A DNA stretch of 64,000 nucleotides from Campylobacter sp. (lineage in GTDB: Bacteria > Campylobacterota > Campylobacteria > Campylobacterales > Campylobacteraceae). The number at the start of each line of letters is the position of its first letter. The stretch's first letter is position 1. The DNA lies in NCBI RefSeq assembly GCF_019423325.1, contig NZ_JAHZBQ010000001.1:1-64000 (forward strand), in the 5' to 3' direction. This document shows positions 53,399 to 61,716 of this stretch, piece after piece. The position numbers and the translations under genes were made by a program. The notes under the pieces are model-generated. The model was not told the origin of the DNA, ran no database searches, and worked only from the letters and a program-made list of their open reading frames with translations.

Positions 53399-54457
53399 AT
53401 GGATCAAAGCAGGCTTGAGGAATTAAAAAGGCTACTACAAAAGCGACATCAGGAGCCAAAGCGGGGCTTGGAGCAAAATTCTAACGGCGAAAATTCTAAA
53501 GCCCCAAATTCTGAAATCCAGAATTCCGAAGTCTCGAATTTTGAAGTTTCAAATTCTGAATCCCTTAATTCTAGAGATCCAAATTCCGAAGCTTCAAATT
53601 CTGAAACCCCAAATTCCGCTACTGGCGCTTCAAATTTAAAAGCCAAATTAGAGGCCAAAGCGGCTCAGAATTCTGCCTGTGTAAACAACGCAGAATCGCA
53701 AAATTCTATCTCTGATGATAGCGGCTCTTTGCAGCAGAATTCCAAAGCCAGGGACTACGACAAAGAGCCGATAGTAATAAAAGATCATACTTATTACGAA
53801 TTTATGATTTATCAATTTCCGGCGCTACTGGTAGGTTTTATTATATTTTTGACTTTTGCTACCATAGTAAATCCCGTTAGTCTTAAGACTTTTCGAATGC
53901 TTCCGTCTATATTGATTTCATTGTTGACCGTAATTAGGGATAAAGACGGCATGTATTTTGAGTTTAAAAACGATAAAATTCTGTATTATTACAAAAACAA
54001 GATCCGTAAAATTTTCGAATTAAATAGTATAGGTGCGATGATAATTAGCTTTGATTGTAGGCACAGTATGCGGCAAAGGATAAATTGGTTTATAAAAATA
54101 GCACTACTTCTTTGGATTTTATTAATTTTTGCCGCCGATGCATACGATATGACAATCGGCGAAAGCATAACTGATATATTGTGTATTTTTGTTTTAGCCG
54201 CATCAGGAATTTTCGGAGCAAAGGCTATTATGCACCTACGCAACAGTGGCCTCGGTTTTTTCGGTCTTCACGATCAGCTTGTGCTTTATAAAGAAAACGC
54301 TGAGGTCGAGATACTAAATATCTTGATGGCAAATAAAGAGGAGTATCTGCAGCTGAGAGATTATTTTATGCAGACGATGCAAAAAGATATAAGCAACCTG
54401 CAACGCACGATGTCAATTTTCAACGAAAAGATAGAATTTAGAAAATTTAAATTTTAA
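53399..54457 (+). CDS. RDYDK-box membrane protein, long member (locus 3, alone)
   Basis: 352 residues from ATG 53399, matching the M-D-Q-S-R-L-E start of its relatives; GGGGG lies seven bases upstream. Nine N-x-x-x-x pentapeptides (32-76), an Ala/Lys stretch, the box A-R-D-Y-D-K-E-P-I-V-I-K-D-H, then the four-helix body. The body is of the locus 1 long type (S-F-D-x-R-x-x-x-R-Q-R-I, G-L-H-D-Q-L-V-L-Y, final F-R-K-F-K-F). It starts 21 bases after uvrA on the same strand and has no copy of the conserved promoter, so it probably reads from uvrA. Confidence 0.75.
   Translation: MDQSRLEELKRLLQKRHQEPKRGLEQNSNGENSKAPNSEIQNSEVSNFEVSNSESLNSRDPNSEASNSETPNSATGASNLKAKLEAKAAQNSACVNNAESQNSISDDSGSLQQNSKARDYDKEPIVIKDHTYYEFMIYQFPALLVGFIIFLTFATIVNPVSLKTFRMLPSILISLLTVIRDKDGMYFEFKNDKILYYYKNKIRKIFELNSIGAMIISFDCRHSMRQRINWFIKIALLLWILLIFAADAYDMTIGESITDILCIFVLAASGIFGAKAIMHLRNSGLGFFGLHDQLVLYKENAEVEILNILMANKEEYLQLRDYFMQTMQKDISNLQRTMSIFNEKIEFRKFKF
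53492..53626 (+). repeat. 15-bp tandem repeat coding for N-x-x-x-x pentapeptides, 9 units
   Basis: Nine units, most coding Asn-Ser-Glu-x-x, with the same sequence style (AATTCTGAA/AATTCCGAA) as the eleven units at 43357-43521. Two units fewer than in that paralogue, consistent with slippage or unequal exchange. Confidence 0.85.
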
Positions 54458-54511
54458 AATTTGATTAGATTATGTATTTTAAAATTCCGTATTAGTTTGC
54501 TTTTTTTGAGA

Positions 54512-55126
54512 TTAAAATCCCTCTGCTACAATGTCGTAAAGATATCCTACCGTTTCGTCGTTTAAATTTAGCGTCTTTTTGCTTCGTAAAAATTCTAAAA
54601 TTTCATCCTGCGCAAAGCCCGCTCTTTGCGCGCAATGCTCGTGCGCAGGCAAAAAGCCGCGGCATAGTGCGATATTTTCTAAAATTTCCTCATCGCATAA
54701 AAAACAATACGGCTCGTCGTGCAACCGCCCCTCAAATTTTAAAATTTCGGCGTAACTTTCTACGATTATGCGGCGCGGATTTTGTTTGCCGAAGCGCACA
54801 GCAGCTCGGTTTAGCAGCTCGTAATAGAATTTATCTAGATGCTCGGCATCTTTTAGATGTGCGTGTAAAAGCCGCATAAATTGTTGCCAAAATAGCAGCT
54901 TCTCGCGGTTTCCGAGCCACGCGTATCCTAGATGCATCACGCCGCTAAGACGAGGGAGGAAGTTTTGATTTTGCGAGAGTTCGAAGTCGATTTTATAGCC
55001 CTGGATGATGTTTGAATGGCGCGCGCCGTAAAAGCGATACGCACGCACGAGCGCGCTTTCGCTAAGTATGTCCACGATGCAGTCCTCATCCCTAACCTTG
55101 GTCGTTTTTAATATAAATCCTTGCAT
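54512..55126 (-). CDS. recO: Recombination mediator RecO (epsilonproteobacterial form)
   Basis: 204 residues. N-terminal OB-like part starting M-Q-G-F-I-L-K-T-T-K-V-R-D-E-D, helical middle, and a cysteine set C-F-L-C ... C ... H-E-H-C that fits the RecO zinc site. It helps load RecA on gapped DNA. Shorter than E. coli RecO, as usual in this group. Single gene, convergent with the membrane protein at 53399. Confidence 0.8.
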   Translation of the reverse strand: MQGFILKTTKVRDEDCIVDILSESALVRAYRFYGARHSNIIQGYKIDFELSQNQNFLPRLSGVMHLGYAWLGNREKLLFWQQFMRLLHAHLKDAEHLDKFYYELLNRAAVRFGKQNPRRIIVESYAEILKFEGRLHDEPYCFLCDEEILENIALCRGFLPAHEHCAQRAGFAQDEILEFLRSKKTLNLNDETVGYLYDIVAEGF

Positions 55127-55219
55127 TTTCCTATTTTAGCGAAATTCACATATAAATTTAAATAAAGAATTTTAGGTTATAATCAGAAGTTTCATTTCAT
55201 AGAATTTAAAGGAAATCAT

Positions 55220-56119
55220 ATGAATTTTGGAGATCTATTTTCAAAAATACGTAGAACACAGCCTGCGCCGAGCGAAGCTCCTACGCACTGGATAAAGTGC
55301 CCGGGCTGCGGCGCACTGATGTATAGTAAAGAGGTCGAGCAAAATCATAGCGTTTGCCCCAAGTGCAACTATCACCTTCGTTTTGACGCGCAGGCTCGCA
55401 TCGATCTGATCTGCGACGAAGGCTCGTTCGTGGAGTACGATCAAAATTTACAGCCCGTCGATCCGCTAAAATTCGTCGATAAAAAATCCTACAAAAAGCG
55501 CATCTCCGAGAGCAAGGAAAAAACAGGTAGGCTTAGCGCAGTGATCGCGGGCGAGGGCGCCATAAGTCGCCAAAAAATTCAGCTCGTGGTGTTTGATTTT
55601 AACTTCATGGGCGGAAGCCTGGGCTCCGTGGAGGGCGAAAAGATCGTGCGTGCCGTAAAGCGCAGCCTCGATAAAAACGAGCCGCTAATCATCGTAAGTG
55701 CAAGCGGTGGTGCTAGGATGCAAGAAAGCACCTTTTCGCTGATGCAGATGAGTAAAACCTCTGCCGCGCTTAAAATTTTATCCGAGCATAAAATTCCTTT
55801 CATCTCCGTTCTTACCGATCCTACGATGGGCGGCGTAAGCGCGTCGTTTGCATGGCTGGGAGATATCATCATCGCAGAGCCCGGCGCCCTTATCGGCTTT
55901 GCCGGACAGCGCGTTATCAAGCAAACCATAGGCGCGGATCTGCCGGAGGGCTTTCAAAGATCGGAATTTCTGCTCGAGCACGGATTAATTGATGCGATCG
56001 TGCCTAGAGCTGAGATGAGACAGTATTTAAGCGATATAATCAACGTGCTTAGCAAAAACGCCGTGCAGATCGATGACACGAGCGATAAGTCGCTACACGA
56101 AGAGGGAAGCGAAGAGTAG
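55220..56119 (+). CDS. accD: Acetyl-CoA carboxylase carboxyltransferase subunit beta
   Basis: 299 residues. N-terminal zinc ribbon C-P-G-C-G-A ... C-P-K-C, then the crotonase-like core with A-S-G-G-A-R-M-Q-E and [10 protein letters not shown]. It forms the carboxyltransferase with AccA for malonyl-CoA synthesis. First gene of an accD-rlmH-dksA-membrane protein group known in the same order in C. jejuni. AAAGGAAA precedes the ATG. Confidence 0.95.
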   Translation: MNFGDLFSKIRRTQPAPSEAPTHWIKCPGCGALMYSKEVEQNHSVCPKCNYHLRFDAQARIDLICDEGSFVEYDQNLQPVDPLKFVDKKSYKKRISESKEKTGRLSAVIAGEGAISRQKIQLVVFDFNFMGGSLGSVEGEKIVRAVKRSLDKNEPLIIVSASGGARMQESTFSLMQMSKTSAALKILSEHKIPFISVLTDPTMGGVSASFAWLGDIIIAEPGALIGFAGQRVIKQTIGADLPEGFQRSEFLLEHGLIDAIVPRAEMRQYLSDIINVLSKNAVQIDDTSDKSLHEEGSEE

Positions 56120-56571
56120 TGCAGATAACGGTAAATTCCATCCAAAAGGGCACAGACGAGTTCGCAGGCGCGATAAGCGATTATAAAAAAATGGCGGCTA
56201 AATTTGCCGCGGTGCGAGATGAGACGTTTTTTAATGCTAATATCGCTCGCGCACAAAGCACATCTGCTGAGCTAGCGCTTAAGGCGTATGATGAAGCTTA
56301 TCTACCGCGTCTTAGCGGATACGTCGTTGCTCTGGATGAGCGCGGGCAGGAGCTAGATAGTGTGGAATTTGCGAGTATGCTAAAGGATAAAAGCGCCGTG
56401 TCGTTTTTCATCGGTGGCGCTTATGGGCTTAGTGAAAATTTTAAGGCAAAAGCCGATAAAATAATCAGTCTTAGCAGGCTTACGTTAGCGCACAAAATCG
56501 CTAAACTTTTGCTCTTTGAGCAAATTTTTCGCGCATTGTGCATTAACGCAAACCATCCATATCACAAATAA
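56119..56571 (+). CDS. rlmH: 23S rRNA pseudouridine-1915 N3-methyltransferase RlmH
   Basis: 150 residues, SPOUT fold. F-F-I-G-G-A-Y-G-L (SAM-binding knot), L-S-R-L-T-L-A-H and the C-terminal E-Q-I-F-R-A ... H-P-Y-H-K are the family signature. GTG start overlaps the accD stop by one base. Confidence 0.93.
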   Translation: MQITVNSIQKGTDEFAGAISDYKKMAAKFAAVRDETFFNANIARAQSTSAELALKAYDEAYLPRLSGYVVALDERGQELDSVEFASMLKDKSAVSFFIGGAYGLSENFKAKADKIISLSRLTLAHKIAKLLLFEQIFRALCINANHPYHK

Positions 56572-56580
56572 AGGGAAATA

Positions 56581-56937
56581 ATGAAGAAAAACGAGTTGAA
56601 ATTTTACAAGAAAATTCTAGAAGAAAAAAGAGAGCAACTCATCGCCAATATTAATAGCTCTGTAAATGAAATTTCGGAATTGCGCGAAAATAAAGCTGCG
56701 GATGATTTTGACGTAGCGAGTATGAATACGGATTTAAGCATCGAATACTCGCTCAATGTTAATCAACAAAAGGCGTTTTTAGAGATTGAAAGCGCGCTTA
56801 AACGTATCGAAAACGGCACTTATGGGCTTTGCGAGAGCTGCGGCGAGCAGATAAGCTTAGAGCGTCTTAAAGTAAATCCGGAGGCAAGATTGTGCATTTC
56901 GTGCAAGGAACAGGCGGAAAAGCAAAATAGGAGTTAG
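56581..56937 (+). CDS. dksA: DksA/TraR-family RNA polymerase-binding protein
   Basis: 118 residues. A coiled-coil pair (about 1-80) and a four-cysteine zinc finger C-E-S-C ... C-I-S-C. D-D-F-D-V-A-S at the coiled-coil tip region carries the acidic tip. It enters the RNA polymerase secondary channel and works with ppGpp. Nine bases after rlmH. Confidence 0.92.
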   Translation: MKKNELKFYKKILEEKREQLIANINSSVNEISELRENKAADDFDVASMNTDLSIEYSLNVNQQKAFLEIESALKRIENGTYGLCESCGEQISLERLKVNPEARLCISCKEQAEKQNRS

Positions 56938-56939
56938 CT

Positions 56940-57941
56940 ATGAAAACCAAGCAATTCTTTTTATATTCGATCGTCTATATCGCAATCGTCGCGATTTTAG
57001 TTTTTACGCAGCAAAGCAGTAGCTATACACTGGGGCTTTTCGGTTTTACGCTTACGCTTCCTGTGGCGGTGTGGATCGTACTGCCGCTAATTTTATATAT
57101 GATTTTGGCGATTTTTCATATCGTTTTTCACAGCTTTGCGTTTTACCGCACAAAAAGGGCGATCGCAAAGGATCTAAGCGCATACGATGCGATGAGTAAA
57201 GAGGTTTTGCTGGGTCTTGATACCAATAAAGACTTTAAAACCGAGTATTTTAAAGACCCAAGCGAGCTTACTAAAATTTTATCTCCGTGGTACGATAGCA
57301 CCGGCATAGATGTCAAAAATGAGGATCTAAAAGAGGTCATAGGTGTTATTGAAAAGGTTAAAAACGGCGAAGTGGCGGATCTGCGAAAATATAAACTTCC
57401 TAAAGATAACGGACTATTTTTGCAAAATGAGCTCAATCGCCTCGACGCCGAGCCTGCGTATGCGTATGAAATTTTAAAAACTAAGGGCGTTTATAGCGAA
57501 AATATCACTAAAAAAGCCTATGCCGTAGCGCTTGCCAAAGGAAGCTACGATAAGATCAAGGCCTATAAAATTCCTCAAGATATAGCCGAGGTAAATATTT
57601 TAGTGGATCGCGCGGTAAATGACGCGAGCTTTGAGATCAGCAGCGAGGAACTTTTTGATCTTGTAAATAATGAAAAATTTAGCGAGCAGGATTTTATCGG
57701 CTTTGCTAAAAAGCTAAAAAATCATCTCGCTCCAGAGCAATACAAAGCCTTTTTCGAGCGGCTCAAAAACGAGAATCAAGAAGCGACCGAGGCATATCTG
57801 TACGCGCTATATGAGCTTGGCATGATCGACGAGTTTAGAGAGCAGCTAAGTCTTGCCGACGGCGACGAGTTTGAGAAGTTTAAAATTCTGCTATTTTTGC
57901 GAGACAACGGCAAAAACGTCCCTGCGTCGCTGTTATTTTAG
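56940..57941 (+). CDS. Conserved Campylobacter membrane-anchored protein of the accD-dus cluster
   Basis: 333 residues: two N-terminal membrane helices (about 7-25 and 40-66), then a long helical soluble domain rich in Lys/Glu/Leu with TPR-like spacing (A-Y-A-Y-E-I-L, A-T-E-A-Y-L-Y-A-L-Y). The same position next to dksA holds a similar gene in C. jejuni, from memory. Function unknown. It follows dksA by two bases. Confidence 0.75.
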   Translation: MKTKQFFLYSIVYIAIVAILVFTQQSSSYTLGLFGFTLTLPVAVWIVLPLILYMILAIFHIVFHSFAFYRTKRAIAKDLSAYDAMSKEVLLGLDTNKDFKTEYFKDPSELTKILSPWYDSTGIDVKNEDLKEVIGVIEKVKNGEVADLRKYKLPKDNGLFLQNELNRLDAEPAYAYEILKTKGVYSENITKKAYAVALAKGSYDKIKAYKIPQDIAEVNILVDRAVNDASFEISSEELFDLVNNEKFSEQDFIGFAKKLKNHLAPEQYKAFFERLKNENQEATEAYLYALYELGMIDEFREQLSLADGDEFEKFKILLFLRDNGKNVPASLLF

Positions 57942-57977
57942 CTCGGTAATTTTACGAGTTCGTTTTATGCGGGTAAG

Positions 57978-57998
57978 AGGGGCTGCTTTTAAGCCCTT
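57978..57998 (+). terminator. Weak hairpin after the accD cluster
   Basis: AGGGGCT (57978-57984) pairs with AGCCCTT (57992-57998, one G-T) around a seven-base loop and is followed by TTT ending at 57999. It lies 37 bases after the last stop of the cluster, a reasonable place for transcript release. Confidence 0.45.
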
Positions 57999-58480
57999 TG
58001 CGGTTATTAAACACAGCCTGCGCGATAAATTTTAAAGTGCGGATAAAATTTTAACTCGCGCAAATTTGAAATTTCAAAATTTATCGAAAAATCAATGCGC
58101 ACAAGCGGTAAAATTTAAAAGATTTGCTTGCGTAGTGCGCACGTAAACGGATTTTGCATTTACGCGATGAAATTTAGAATTTAAACGTAAAGCGCAAGAC
58201 TTGTTAGCCGAATAAAAGTGCTGAAATTTTAAAATCCGCGCGGCGTTTTGAAAGCTGCTTGCCAGGTTCGCCGTGCAAATAAAATTTGGTGGCGATCATT
58301 CTTGCTGCCGTTTTGCCGCCATGCAAATTAGCCAATCTTAAAAATAAAATTCGCGCCTAAATGCGAATACGTAGCCTATGAAATTTAAAATTTTAAAGCT
58401 CGTGGCAAAACCCACTGCAAGCGCTGCAGCGTTAAATTTAAAGGTTTAAATTCAAACGAAATTAAAATGAGAAATTTAAA
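57999..58480. other. Gene-free AT-word-rich spacer of about 480 bases before dus
   Basis: No coding frame with a ribosome site. AAATTT/AAATTTT words occur every 10-40 bases on both strands between GC-rich blocks. The dus promoter must lie near 58430-58475, but no clear -10 box stands out. It interrupts what is a contiguous cluster in C. jejuni. Confidence 0.45.
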
Positions 58481-59407
58481 ATGACAAAAGATTTTTTTAA
58501 AAGGGATCCTCTATTTTTGGCGCCTTTGGCGGGCTTTTCGGATCCGCCGCTGCGGGGCGTAGTGAAAAAATTCGGCTGCGACGCAACCGTAAGCGAGATG
58601 ATAAGCGCAAATGCCCTTGTTTTAGAGGGCGAAAAAACGCTAAAGATGCTCGAAAAAAACGCCGCCGAAACCCCATTTTTCGTGCAGATCGCAGGCAGCG
58701 ATGCGGAGATCATCAAAAAGGCGGTTTTGCTCATCAATAAATTTGAAGGTATCGATGGCATCGATCTAAACTGCGGCTGCCCCGTCCCCAAGGTCGTAAA
58801 GCAGGGCGCCGGCTCGGCGCTGCTGCTTGATCTGCCCCGTCTATCGCGCCTGGTCGAGACTATCAAAAAGTATTCGAACAAAAAATTTACGAGTGCGAAG
58901 GTGCGGCTAGGCTTTAGCGCCGTGGATATCGAAAATATCGCGCGCGCCGTACAAAACGCAGGAGCTGATTTTATCGCTATTCACGGACGTACCAGAGCGG
59001 GCGGATACAGCGCGGCAGTGGATTACGGCGCGATCGCGAGAGCCAAACGCGCGCTGCAAATCCCCGTGATCGCAAACGGCGACATAAACTCCTCCAATGC
59101 GCCCGCAGTGCGAGACCTTAGCGGAGCAGACGCGCTGATGATCGGTCGCGCGGTAATTGGCAGGCCGTGGATCTTTCGCGAGATCAAAACGGGCGAACAG
59201 GCAAGTGACGCGCTAAAAAGGGAAGTCGTGTTCTATCATTTTTCTCAAATGCTTAGTCACTACGGCATGCGCGGCGTAGCGATATTTTGCAAGCATCTGC
59301 ACGAATACTCCAAAGGGCGAGAAAATGCCGCAAGCTTTCGCGAGCAGATCAACCACGTCACCACCGAGAGCGAAATGACTCGGCTGATCGAGGAATTTTT
59401 TAGTTAA
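58481..59407 (+). CDS. dus: tRNA-dihydrouridine synthase (DusB-like)
   Basis: 308 residues. FMN-barrel enzyme: A-P-L-A-G-F-S-D, S-E-M-I-S-A, D-L-N-C-G-C-P (catalytic Cys), H-G-R-T-R-A-G-G-Y-S and A-N-G-D-I. It reduces uridines in tRNA D-loops. It continues the accD cluster order after a spacer. Confidence 0.92.
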   Translation: MTKDFFKRDPLFLAPLAGFSDPPLRGVVKKFGCDATVSEMISANALVLEGEKTLKMLEKNAAETPFFVQIAGSDAEIIKKAVLLINKFEGIDGIDLNCGCPVPKVVKQGAGSALLLDLPRLSRLVETIKKYSNKKFTSAKVRLGFSAVDIENIARAVQNAGADFIAIHGRTRAGGYSAAVDYGAIARAKRALQIPVIANGDINSSNAPAVRDLSGADALMIGRAVIGRPWIFREIKTGEQASDALKREVVFYHFSQMLSHYGMRGVAIFCKHLHEYSKGRENAASFREQINHVTTESEMTRLIEEFFS

Positions 59408-59429
59408 ATTTAGCATTTTAGGAACTCTG

Positions 59430-59852
59430 ATGATTATTTTAAAAATTATAGCCTGCGCGTTTTCGATGGGTTTTTGCTTCACAAGCGTTTTAATTTTAGT
59501 GGATTTGTCAGTAGAGCTATTTTTCGTCGCCTTTAGCGATAGATATGGCTATCTTTCAGAATGGTTGCAGGAAAGGTGTGTATATTTTGTAGTTCTTTGG
59601 ATATTTTTCTGCGGAATTTGCGCGATACTTGCCGAAAAACTAAAGGATTTTGATAAGCTTGTGAATTTTTTCGTCAATCTGTTTTTGCCGACCGTGGCGA
59701 TTTGGATAATATCGCCGTTTTTGGGGATAACGATCGCTGCGGCATTTGAATTACATGGAGGCGATATATTAATCGGCATCTGCACGGCTTACGTTTTAGC
59801 TCTGATCGTGGTAGCCGAAGTCTTAAAACAAGTTTATTCACCTAAAACCTAG
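59430..59852 (+). CDS. Hypothetical four-helix membrane protein
   Basis: 140 residues, four hydrophobic helices, a short charged stretch (E-K-L-K-D-F-D-K-L) in the middle. TTAGGAACTC precedes the ATG. Located 22 bases after dus, so likely co-transcribed. No family recognised. Confidence 0.55.
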   Translation: MIILKIIACAFSMGFCFTSVLILVDLSVELFFVAFSDRYGYLSEWLQERCVYFVVLWIFFCGICAILAEKLKDFDKLVNFFVNLFLPTVAIWIISPFLGITIAAAFELHGGDILIGICTAYVLALIVVAEVLKQVYSPKT

Positions 59853-59951
59853 CGCGCGAAATTTTAAAATTTAGCGCAGAGCTTTTATCTACCGCTTACA
59901 ATCACAGCCCGCGCGTTAAAAGGCGAGGGCGTTAAAATTTAAGGAGAAATT

Positions 59952-60683
59952 ATGCAAAATATCTACATCATCGGCGACGTGCACGGCTGCTACAGATCGC
60001 TTTTGGCGTTAATAGAGCAGCTGCCGCATAAATTTGATAGCAAAATTTGCTTCGTGGGCGATCTGATCGACCGAGGTCCTGCGAGTGCGGATGTGGTTGA
60101 ATTTGTGCGCACTCGCGGATATGACGCGGTGATGGGCAATCACGAAAAGCGCTTTGTGGGCAACGCAAAAACTGCACTAAGGTGCGCAAAGACGGGCAAA
60201 TTTACGAGCTCAAACGATCCTTACGCATTTTTTAGCTTGGATGAAAGCTGGCTATTTAATAACGGCGGTGAAGCGACGCTAGCGTCGTATTATCGTCACG
60301 GAGGCGTGAGGCAATGCAAGGAGCATCTGCGGTTTGTCTCGCGGCTGCCGATTTACCTGGAGTATGATTTGTGTGATGAAAGCGGTCGCGCTCTCGTCGT
60401 ATCGCACTCCGCAGTGGGTCGCGCGTGGGGGATTAGACACGATGCAGAGCGTGCGAAAAGCTTCGCAGCTCACGTGCTAAGCGGGCGCGGAGATGATAGC
60501 GCGAATGATGGAATTTTTAACGTCTACGGGCACACGCCGGTGAAAAAACCCGTCATTACGGAATTTAGCGCAAATATCGATCTGGGCTGTGTTTATAAAA
60601 AGCACTGGGGCGAGAAGGCGAGGCTTTGCGCGTTGGAGTTTCCCTCAAAGAAAATTTTTACGCAGGAGTGCATAGATTTTTGA
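59952..60683 (+). CDS. PrpE/ApaH-like metallophosphatase
   Basis: 243 residues. I-G-D-V-H-G-C-Y, F-V-G-D-L-I-D-R-G-P, M-G-N-H-E, V-V-S-H-S and Y-G-H-T-P-V give all metal and catalytic residues of the PPP-type phosphatases (protein phosphatase or dinucleoside tetraphosphatase). AAGGAG before the ATG. Substrate uncertain. Confidence 0.85.
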   Translation: MQNIYIIGDVHGCYRSLLALIEQLPHKFDSKICFVGDLIDRGPASADVVEFVRTRGYDAVMGNHEKRFVGNAKTALRCAKTGKFTSSNDPYAFFSLDESWLFNNGGEATLASYYRHGGVRQCKEHLRFVSRLPIYLEYDLCDESGRALVVSHSAVGRAWGIRHDAERAKSFAAHVLSGRGDDSANDGIFNVYGHTPVKKPVITEFSANIDLGCVYKKHWGEKARLCALEFPSKKIFTQECIDF

Positions 60684-60804
60684 GTTTGTGTCGGGATAGC
60701 GCGGATTAAAATTTAAATTTGCGTAGGCTATTTGAAGGCGAAATTTTAGAATTTAAAGGCGTGCTCTTGCAGCTCCCGTCGCGCAGTCAGGTCGCGCTGA
60801 AATT

Positions 60805-61635
60805 TTAAATAATATCCCTTAGCTTGCGCGCTTCGTACATCCACGCCTCAAGCTCGTCCCAGCGCTCGTCACGAATCATCTGCACGCAAATTTCAAGCTC
60901 GTTTTTAAAAGCATCGATCGCGCCTAGCAGGTTTGTGCGGTTTTGTTTGAAAATATCGACCCACATCTGCGGCGAGCTTTTGGCGATACGGCTCATGCCC
61001 GAGAAGCTACCGCCTGCGAGATTTATGATATTGCGGCGATTTTCCTCTTTTAGTACGCTGTTTACGAGCGAGTAGCTGATCGCATGCGGCAGGTGCGAGA
61101 TGAGCGCTACGTGGTGATCGTGGCTTTTTGCGTCCATAAATACGATCTTCATCCCCGCGAACGAAAAAATTTCGACCGCTCGTTTGATATGCACTTCATC
61201 CGCGCCGTGATCGTCGCAGATGACGACTACTGCGCCGTTTAAAAGCTCTTTAAATGCCGCTTGCGGGCCGGAGTTTTCGGTACCAGCCATTGGGTGAGCT
61301 GCGATGAAATTTCGTCTGATCTGCGGAGGACAGTTTTGCAAAATTTTAAATTTCGTGCTTCCCAGATCAATGATCGTCGTTTCACTTCTGCAGTCGCTTA
61401 GTTTTTGCAACGTCTCAATAATTGCCTCCACGGGGATTGCGAGAAAAATCGCGTCACAGCTTTGCTTCATCTGCTCCAGACTTAAAATTTCATGCACGAG
61501 CCCAAGTCGCAGAGCTTCCTTTTCGTTTTCGCGGTTGATGTCGCAGCCATAGACGGCGCTAATTATTTTGGTACTTTTTAGACATAGCCCAAGAGAGCCG
61601 CCGATGAGACCCAGGCCGATAATTCCTATCTTCAT
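60805..61635 (-). CDS. tyrA: Prephenate dehydrogenase
   Basis: 276 residues from ATG 61635, which has AAAAAGGA six bases upstream; a more distal ATG does not. G-L-G-L-I-G-G-S binds NAD, and A-H-P-M-A-G-T and S-H-L-P-H-A-I-S are the catalytic and substrate motifs. Makes 4-hydroxyphenylpyruvate for tyrosine. It is divergent from bamA, the same pairing as in C. jejuni. Confidence 0.92.
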   Translation of the reverse strand: MKIGIIGLGLIGGSLGLCLKSTKIISAVYGCDINRENEKEALRLGLVHEILSLEQMKQSCDAIFLAIPVEAIIETLQKLSDCRSETTIIDLGSTKFKILQNCPPQIRRNFIAAHPMAGTENSGPQAAFKELLNGAVVVICDDHGADEVHIKRAVEIFSFAGMKIVFMDAKSHDHHVALISHLPHAISYSLVNSVLKEENRRNIINLAGGSFSGMSRIAKSSPQMWVDIFKQNRTNLLGAIDAFKNELEICVQMIRDERWDELEAWMYEARKLRDII

Positions 61636-61716
61636 AAAATTCCTTTTTGATATATGCAAGTTTTAATTTTAATGTGGTATTATACGCAAATTATTTTCGT
61701 TTTTAGGTAAAATTTT

